Origin: Vitellaria paradoxa
Lineage: Eukaryota; Streptophyta; Magnoliopsida; Ericales; Sapotaceae
DNA length: 64,000 nucleotides
Assembly: GCA_019916065.1 (NCBI GenBank)
Contig: CM034242.1
Span: 8,562,879-8,626,878 of the forward strand
Direction: 5' to 3'
Positions 49,601-58,812 of the stretch are shown here, one piece after another. The position numbers and the translations under genes are program-made. Each line of letters starts with the position of its first letter. Positions within the stretch are counted from its first letter, which is position 1. The notes under the pieces are model-generated. The model made no database searches and was not told the DNA's origin. It saw nothing but the letters and a program-made list of their open reading frames with translations.

Positions 49601-52600
49601 CAAGAGCTTGGTTTGGAAGATTCACCAAAGCAATGTTGGCTATGGGATATAAATAAAGCCAAGGAGACCATACACTCTTCATCAAGCACTCTGACTCAGG
49701 GGGAGTTACAATTTTGCTAGTATATGTTGATGATATGATATTAATAGGAAATGATGAAAAGGAAAAACAGAATTTGAAACAAAGTTTGGCAAGAGAGTTT
49801 GAAATTAAAGACCTAGGAAGATTGAAATACTTTCTAGGAATTGAGGTGGCACACTCAAGGTAGGGAATTTTTATCTCTTAGCAGAAGTATATTGTTGACC
49901 TTTTGAAAGATACAGGGAAGCTAGCATGCAAACCAGCAAGTACACCAATAGATTCTAATCACAAACTCGGACAAGCAGAAGGAGATGTTGCTATTGATAA
50001 GGAAATGTATCAGAGATTGGTTGGGAGACTTATTTACTTATCTCACACTAGGCTTGACATTGCCTATGCTGTGAGTGTAGTAAGCCAGTTCATGCACAAC
50101 CGTAAAGAAGTTCACTTATAGGCAGTTTATAGGATATTGCACTACCTTAAAGGAATTCCAGGAAAAGGTATCTTGCTTCGAAAGAATGCAGGACTTATAC
50201 TCGAAGTATACACAGATGCTGATTATGTTAGATCAGTAACGGATAGAAGATCTACCACTGGATATTGTACTTTCCTTGGTGGAAATCTAGTTACATGGAA
50301 GAGTAAGAAACAAAATGTGGTGGCAAGGTCAAGTGCTGAATCAGAATTTCGAGCAATGGCACAAGGTGTTTGTGAGCTGCTATGGGTGAAGATTATCTTG
50401 GAAGATTTAAAGGTTAAATGGGAGGGTCCCATGAGACTTTACTGCGACAACAAATCTGCAATCAGTGTTGCCCATAATCCAGTGCAGCATGATAGAATCA
50501 AACATATTGAGGTGGACAGGCACTTCATCAAAGAAAAGTGTGACAGTGGTTTGATTTGTACACCTTATGTGTCCACTAACTCTCAACTAGCAGATGTGCT
50601 TACTAAGGGTTTGAGTATCCCTATGTTTTAAACAATTGTTACCAAGTTGGGAATGGATGATATCTAGTCACCAGCTTGAGGGGGAGTATTGGAAAAAATA
50701 TATGTAAATATATGTATTCCTAAAATGGCAGATACCGTAGTCAGTAAAATCTCTTTGATTGAGGGATTTGATGAGGATTTGATTAGGATAATTATTTTGT
50801 TTTCCTTTTCTGTTGAAGGCATCCTGTGTATATATAGGCAGTATTGTAATCTCTTTTGTGGAATGAAATAAATTCTTCTTCTTCCATTCTCTACATCATC
50901 AAATGAGGGATGTGCCTGATTTATAGTTGCTAGTTGTGCAAAATGGAGGCAGAGTCCATCAATCATTTATTCATTCACTGTGGTTGGACAAGGAAGTTGT
51001 GAGAGCTAAATTTTAATTGTTTTGGGATGCAATGAGTTTTCCTACAGAATGCACGGCTCACTTTCTGGAGTTGGTGGGGAGCCAAAATGGATAAGAGGAG
51101 GAAAACACGGAGACTACTACCTTTTGCCTCTCATGACTAGTTTGGGGAGAAAGAAACAACATAACTTCCTAGATATAGAGAATTTGCTGTGTAGAGTGAA
51201 AGCATCTTATTGTCGCTTTTGTATTGTTGGTTGTCTGGGGGGAAGAGACTCGGAGATACATATTTTTTTGCACGCCAGAGAGCATATGGATATACCTTGA
51301 CTTTTGCACAATTGAGTGCTCGGGGTAGTGGTCGGGAGATGCATTGTTCTCCTTTTCCTATAGATGTTGGTTGCATTGCGATTTTATAAGTCAATCTTTT
51401 TGTACTTGGGCGGCACTCCCTTGATGCATTTTTAATGCAATTTATATTTATTTATAAAAATAAAAATAAAATGGATCATATGCATAAAAACAAAAATAAA
51501 ATGGATCATATGCTCTACTGTTTCCATTGGTGTGTATGACTCCTTCATTTTATTGTTGTGAATAACCTTTGCACTCTTTCCTACTGCCTGTAAAACTAAA
51601 ATTGCAGCATCTAAATGAAAATAGAAAGGCCACGGTTGCCTTTTTTGCCTCAAAATTTATGTTCTGCAACACCTTATTTTCTTGTCTATCTTCTTTTTTG
51701 GTAAGTACTTGTCTATCTTTATTAAAGTGTATTTGCTAGTTTTAGTTGGAATACATTTCCTTGTTTTATTCTACTTCTAATTAGGTGCTAAAGTAAGGGA
51801 TGGGTGAGGGGGCCTTTCTACAACTTTTGTGAAGTTGATTTCTTGACAAAATTTATATGCTGTACTTTTACTTAAACATCTTCATTGATTGTCATTTTAC
51901 AGTCTGTAGAACTTGAGCAGCTGGCTGTCTATTTCGATCCTGATAGTTGTCCATGGCATGTTGATAGACCATTGGAGGATTTGCTACCAGCTGAATGGTG
52001 CCAGGTATGTTCTGTTTGCTGTCTAACCACTTTGCATCTGGTTTCATCATTTTGGAACTCACTCATAATGTACTCCTGTGTGCTTCAGGTTTTCAAATTT
52101 GGCACAAAGGATGGAAAACCGGCTCGTAGTCTTATTAGAAGACATTCTTATATTTTACAACCAGTCACTGGAAATGCAAAGTACTCAAAGCTGCGGTCAA
52201 ATGAATCTGTTAATAGTGGTCAACCTCAACAAAAAGCAACAGTGAACTTGGATGATGTTACACTTTGTTTATCAAAGGTTTAGCTATTTATTTTCTCTCT
52301 GATGATTTGTAGTGTTAACAGATTTAAATCGTATAGGAAGTTCAATGTTTTTGTGTTTGCAGAATGCTTACAGGGATCTATTAAAATTAGCTGATAACTT
52401 TGCTGCCTTTAATCAACGGCTGAAATATGCTCATTTCCGTCCGCTTGTTTCGGTGAAATCTGATCCAAGATCTTGGTGGAAGTATGCCTATAAAGTTGTT
52501 TCAGATCAGATGAAGAAGGCTAGGTATCTAATTAGTTAGTACTTCTACTTTTTATGCCCTCACTCCCTCCCTATGTTTTGGTCAGCTGCCAGTGAATTGT

Positions 52601-55600
52601 CAAAAAAATGGTGCTTTGTTATAATAGTCTCCTTAATCTTGATAAGCGAATGCTTTGCCTTCAGTATAGGCCCTTGTAAATTTAGATTGTCTTCAAAAAT
52701 AGATCTCTGCATGTAGGAGCACATATCCATCCCTCCACACCCCCAAAACACGCACTGATGGTGGGCTGTATATCTGCAATGATCAGTTATGTGCACCAAA
52801 GGTAGAGTCTTCCAAACAATTGCTTGGAAAATGGCGCCATTTGATCACACTTAAGATAACTCAAAACCCTTGTCTCGCAAGGAATTCAGTCTTGATGGGA
52901 AGGGGAACCATTTGAAATTTGTATAGGGTATTGTCTTCCCATTTCATATTCCTTTACCTTCATCCCTTTACCATTTACTACTTGGCTCAAATATCTTCAC
53001 CCTAGTAGAATGGATTTTCACTACTGTATGTGACTGAATCTGAATTATTATTAATTTTTTTTTTGGAAAAAGATAAGTAAAATTTTATTTCAAAGAAACA
53101 GATATAAGCATCAGGATGATGCTTAAATAATGCAGTAAAGCTTTACAAAACCACCCAACAGTATTGATCAGCTCAAAGTATCAAGAAAATTAAAAAAGGA
53201 GCAAAGATCAAGTTGTGGACTGAATCTGAATTATAACACACTTATTTTTCTTTTCTTTTCCCCCCCCCCCTTTTTTTTTTGTTTTTGGGGTTAGCCAAGA
53301 TTGTATGTTGACATGCTTTCCAGCAAGAACCCTATGTTTTATATTATAAAGCGTGTGTAGAAGTCCGCTGTTATAGTTTAGATTCACATAGCACCTGGCA
53401 TAAGGTGTTGGGCCTGGCTGGGTTATTGATTTTTGGTTTCCAGCGTGTAGTGATGGTTTTGATGCAGCATTTAGTTTGAGACTGAAAAAAAAAACATTGG
53501 GTTTTCTTTTTGGGTCAAGTTCGGAGGTCCTTTTTTTTTGGGTCAAGTTGAGGGATCTGGTAAGTTCTGCATTTTCATTATTGGATCTAGGTGGATCTGT
53601 TGTAGGTTTCTTTACCCTTGGGCTGTATTTGTTTGGGGATAAGATTTTGTCGGATAAGTAATACCCCTGGGGTAATGAACGGGACTACATATGCCATGGG
53701 ATTAAATTTTTGTACAGGATTATTTTTATTATGCTTGGTTAGGGTGGGATAAGTGGGAATATTAAATTTCAATATTGGATTGGAGGGTGGTTAATGCATA
53801 CCATCCAGGTGACTAATGCTACAAATTTTGGGGGTGAACAATGTCTGGATTTCTTATCCAGTACGTTTTTGTTACACCAAACAAATGAAATGTGGGTGTT
53901 ATGGGATTATACTTCCAATCCCACAGCTCATGTCCTACAAACAGCCTTCGTGTATGAGAAGACGAGGAAGTTTGACTCACACATTTGTTTTCCATTCTTG
54001 TGGTTGAAGCTGAAGAAGACATTGAGAATAGTGGTGGTTGCTTTTTTACTTTTTAGATGTAGGTACAGTGGGTTGGGAGTCAATGTTGATCTGTCGTCTT
54101 ATTTCTGCCAATGGTACTCCTTTATTATGAGGCTGAGTAGGAGCAATTGAGACATCTATGGTGTCTTGTTTTCTGTTTTAAAGGTGGCTTCTCTAAAGTA
54201 GGCTAAGTCCCCGATGGTCGAGATTTGCTGGGAATGAAAAGTTCTTTCATATCTAGCTTGTATAAATTTGTGCTTTCTGTAGAACAAGGGAAGAGATAAA
54301 AGGTATTAATGAAGAGGTCAACAAGACTTACCAAAATGGAACTGGCTAAGGGAAACGAACTTACAGGCAGAGCATTTTCGAGGGAGTAGTCTGCTTCCCA
54401 TTACTCTTAGGGCAATTTCTGTTTTGCATGCTCTTCTAGAAAGAGTAACTTGGTTTCATGTAGCTACTGCGGCCCCCACCCTGCAATACAAGATGATGCC
54501 AATTCAGAACAGGGCAATTTGAGGGAGTTTATTGTGAAGTTGCTTCACTGTCAAGGCTTCGCTGTGGAGAATTCATTGTGAAGTTGTTTCTAGTTTACAT
54601 GTTGGATGGGAATTATTTGATTCAATATCTCCTTGCCTTGTGCCCTACCACCTGGCTAGCTCAAGAATGCCTTGTGGTAGAAACTAACCACTAAAGCTCA
54701 CCCTTTAGGTGGTGCTTCAAGCTCCACTGGGGGTTCCAATGTTCAATATTTTTAAACCAGTCCCAAGCCTGATGTTAAGCAAAATCATCCAGTTGAAAGA
54801 AAAGGATCAGGTTGGGCTTGGGTTGCTCAAGTTAAACTCTCTTGACTTGCACAATGTTAGACCAAAAAATTATGTGGCTTTTTTTTTTTTTTTTTTTAAC
54901 ACTTGGGTTTTGAAACTATGTATATTAGTGGTGTAGCCTGATTATCTGATAACCTGATGGTCTTCCTCATTGTAGAAATGGATGAAATATGCTGTTTAGT
55001 TGAAAGAGTGAAGGCGGCCTTAAATCCAGTAGTTAGAAAACTTCACGTGTGCATATTTTTAATGTACATCTGAGCTGAATATTGTTGGAAGATGTTCGAA
55101 GATTTCAGGCATTACAGTTGACTTTGAGGGGATGACGTGTGGCATTCTTCTGCGTAATTGTCTCCTGAATCTAATAGGGTGTGATTAGGTTAGTATCTAT
55201 GAATGCTACCAAAGGGTTTAGTTTTTGGGGTGGCTAAAAACGTCAGTTGTAGAATAGGATGGATGGAGAGAATGGGTTAATGCAGATATCCATGCCAGTG
55301 AGAATTGAAATGCATCAAAGAAATATGCATATACTAATTGATCATCACAAGGTTACATGGAAATTAATTTATTTGGATTCCAGAGTGTCCAGCAAGTAGT
55401 GATTGCTTTAAGGCTAACAAACTCAGATTAATTAGTACCAGCAAGCCTGTAATATCTAGCTACATGGAATAGATTTTTTGGTGAACTGACCATGCTATTC
55501 CCTGAATAGATTTTTGGGGGTGTTATCATGCTAAGCTATAGGTTCATCTCAAGAGGAATTAGGTAGATTGGAGAGGCAAACCAACTAAACCAAATAAAGT

Positions 55601-58600
55601 GCACCAATAGAAAGAAAATGCGTTCGAGAACAAATGGGGGACTAGCACGGTTATTAAGTCTCAAACTCAGAATCCTATGAAGCAGCGTTTGAAATCATAT
55701 TAACTAGCAAATTGTACAAACAAAGATAAGCTGTTAGGAAATTTGGTCTGACCGTCTAACAATATCTATCAAGCTATTTTAACAGTTTCAACACAGGTTA
55801 CTTTTAAGCTATTAATCTCTCTCTCTCTCTCTCTCTCTCTTCTTTCATAGCTATTATTCTTACCATCTTCTCTTCTTTCTTCTCCTAGTTTTCTTCAGAT
55901 TCTGTTGTTTTCTTTCTTCACCTTATTAATATCAGCTGGTTTTTGGCTATGATATTGCTGTGGATTATTTGTTAGTGCAATTCAGGTGATATCACCCGTT
56001 TGAAAACAAAAGAGAGGAGATACAGGTGATGAAAAGAAAATGGCTTGTGTCATGGATGTATATTGTCTGGACCAAGTGATACTGCTGACGATCTTATCAA
56101 AAAAGAATTACATTTGTGAATTGGTATTGCTTGTGCAAAAGTAGCGGGAAGTCTTTCAACCACCCTTTTGTTCATTGTTGCTGTACAAAAGAATTATGGT
56201 GCGATTTGGTTCTCCGTGGTTTCGGTGTACAGGGGGTCTTCCTGCGGGAGGTCAAGCGAGTTTTGAGGGATGATGGGGTGCTAAAGTTGAGAAGAGCAAA
56301 AAGAAGGCTTGGCGCTTAATCCTTGCAGCCTAGTTTGGTTTGGTTAGGAGAGGAACAAAAGATGTTTTCAAGATGCTGAAACTTCTTTGTATAGATTGAG
56401 AAAGAGCTTTTTGGGTGTCTTGTATAGTTGGTTATCTTGGGGTATACAACCGGATTTACAATTTTTTTTTTTGGCACTATACTGAGCATATGACATTTGA
56501 GGGTGTTAGTTTCTCGTCTCAAGTTTATAGTGGGTCCTTATGTACTTGGGTTGGGTGGTGTCCCTTTGATGTTTTTTAATATGGTTTCATTTACTAATGT
56601 AAAAAAATCTCTTGCTTCCCCTGAAAGTATTCCCAAATACCAGTATAAGATTAATGCAGAAGGAAAATGCCATTAGTAGGTGGTTTGCTTTTTCTTCATT
56701 TGCTATAGCTGTTTGTGGTGCTGCGGGATTGAGCCTCACAATTTTATTTCCATCTTGCCTGGAAAAATTTCGCTGCTATGTCTAATAACATTAATTCTTT
56801 TATGGCAGCGGGAAATTGTCATGGGAGCAGGTCCTGAGGTATGCAAGGTTGCGTAAGAGATACATATCTCTCTATGCTTCACTGCTGAAATCCGACCTTA
56901 ATCACGTTGTGGTTGATGATAATAAAGAAATTGAGGAACTGGATTGCCAACTTGATATTGAACTCATAATTCAGTGGAGGTATCTTCTTTCCTTGCTTAA
57001 CATCTCTTAGCATTATGTTATGCAAATTTATTTTGTATGGTCATTCTCTGCAAAGGTTGTGAATATTCAGCAGGAGTGGGAAATTTGATCGGCCTGTTTT
57101 GTTGTCTTGACTCATTTATGACAGCTTTTAGGTAATATATGTGATTTTGACATAAAAATTATAAAAATCAGTGAATCTAGCTTCCCCATAGTGTGTTTCA
57201 ACTTTCAAAGTTCAACATGCATACATGGGTATGTACATATATTTGATCACTCTGTTGCGGTAGCCAGAAATGCTAATGTTGAAGGTGTTATGCTGTATAC
57301 TTCTGAATTCCTTTTTCCTTTTCGTCTTTAATTGTCGGGAGATATTTTTGTTTCATGCTAAGGAATGAAAAATGCCCTTTTATTTCTCCCCTTTTTTTCC
57401 TTATGTCCCCCCCTCCTTTTTGGGGCTATTTAATTGTTGCTACTTTTGAGAAATTATTATTTTGTGTGGGTTACATTGTTAGCCACCATCTCACCTCAAG
57501 TTGAAGTTGTTAGAGAGGCTCAATTTATTGTTTATATTGAGTTATTTTCTCTCAATACGCTCCTTCACGTTGGTGGAACTAACTTTTTTTAAGTGGCCAA
57601 ATATGTTGGACTATTGAATTTTATTATTTTGGCTGTAAGTAAGTTTTGAATTCAGGACTTTTGTCTGTTCTATTACTATCTTAAATTGTTAGTCACTATC
57701 TTACGTAAAAGCTTAAGCTGTTAGGGAGAGAGGTAATTTTATTATTTTTGTAATTATTTTATAATCTTAATATTTCCCCAATATGTGGCCAAACTGTCTA
57801 TTTTATTTATTATTATTTTTTCTTTTATCAAGGCCAAACAAGTTGGGTTGGTGAGGTCCTGAGTTCTTAGGTTTACTGCCAACTCCAAAAGTCAACAGTC
57901 GCACGTGTGGCCAAGTTGACTTTTTTTTTTTTTTTTTTAAAGGCCAAACATGCTCAGTAATTGACTATCTGGTTGGCAATAAAGTTTGAACTCTCGACTA
58001 TTAATTTCTCTGATAAAGCGTTGAATTGTCAGCGACTGTATCACAACTTTTAGGTGAGATGGTAGGTCTATTACCGAAAGCAGATAATGAGTAACTAATA
58101 GGTCGGTTTCTTAATGCTGCTACGAGCTCAACAATTTAAATGAACATATATTAAAAATATATTTCTCTGTTACTATCACTCACTGTTTTGTTTATTATGC
58201 AGGATGCTGGCCCACAAATTTGTGGAGCAGTCAATGGAATCTGAACTGTATTCAAGAAGGCAGAAACAGAAGAAATCATGGTGGTCATTTGGATGGTAAA
58301 TATTTTTACCTCAGATCTCTTCTTAGTTCTCTTGGTTATTTTGCAGATGCTAAAATTCAGAAGTGATTGCATGCATTCTTTCAGGAGTAGTCAACCTGAT
58401 GAGGATGAAAGTGAGCCAGGGGTTTTCAGTGAGGAAGATTTAGAACAGTTAAATAAAATTATTGGATACAAGGAAGGGAATGATGGACAATTTTTGACAA
58501 CATATGAAAAGGGGGATCGGCTTCATACTTCACTGGAGGTTCACATGAGACACAATGCTTCAAAGCTAATGGATGATCAAGATTGTCTGGCTGCATTATC

Positions 58601-58746
58601 CTGTGACAATCTTGATTGTGTTGTAAAGCTTTATCCAGAGACCAAAGTTTTTGATGTGAAATTGGGATCATATCAGTTGTCATCGCCCAGTGGTCTCCTT
58701 GCTGAGGTGCTATTTTCTCCTACTATTTCAGTGTTTGGAATGTCTT

Positions 58747-58812
<66 letters not shown>

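Larger units (their letters stand above)
46700..50895 (+). mobile_element. Copia LTR retrotransposon, internally deleted (4,196 bp)
   Basis: Two 209-bp LTRs (46,700-46,908 and 50,687-50,895) differ at five positions that I can count (2.4%). TCATC flanks both sides (46,695-46,699 and 50,896-50,900), a clean 5-bp target duplication. The PBS follows the left LTR and a purine tract precedes the right. Inside: gag, then an abrupt junction, the integrase C-terminal end, reverse transcriptase and RNase H, the order of Ty1/Copia. Protease and the integrase catalytic core are missing, and pol carries stops and a frameshift, so it cannot move by itself. LTRs start TA rather than TG. In sense with VPS13. 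Confidence 0.96.
46680..51465 (+). mobile_element. L1 3' fragment (zf-RVT region) split by the Copia element
   Basis: Immediately left of the Copia element the sequence encodes MDNLI. Immediately right, after the duplicated TCATC, it continues into GMCLIYSC and then [13 protein letters not shown], the start of the L1 zf-RVT domain (compare [10 protein letters not shown] ... SIEHLFIHC in the 35-kb L1). Decayed coding sequence ([33 protein letters not shown]) runs to about 51,430, then an A-rich tail. The L1 5' end is not precisely fixed. Stops show it is dead. It belongs to a different L1 family from the 35-kb element and is in sense with VPS13. Confidence 0.75.
44936..51902 (+). other. VPS13 intron 6 (7.0 kb)
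   Basis: Dominated by the Copia element inside an L1 fragment. A long poly-C/poly-A tract with (CA)n lies at 45,172-45,240. 45,250-46,460 and 51,480-51,900 show nothing recognisable. 51,470-51,520 holds a short tandem repeat of ATAAAATGGATCATATGC. Confidence 0.8.
52524..56808 (+). other. VPS13 intron 9 (4.3 kb)
   Basis: Carries an L1 tail, a 260-bp MITE and an L1 fragment. 53,890-56,090 has no recognisable gene; a (CT)n run sits at 55,816-55,841. Confidence 0.8.

Noticed and set aside
53794..54150. 118-codon plus-strand frame in intron 9
   Set aside because: It starts inside the 260-bp MITE and shows no domain. Probably chance.
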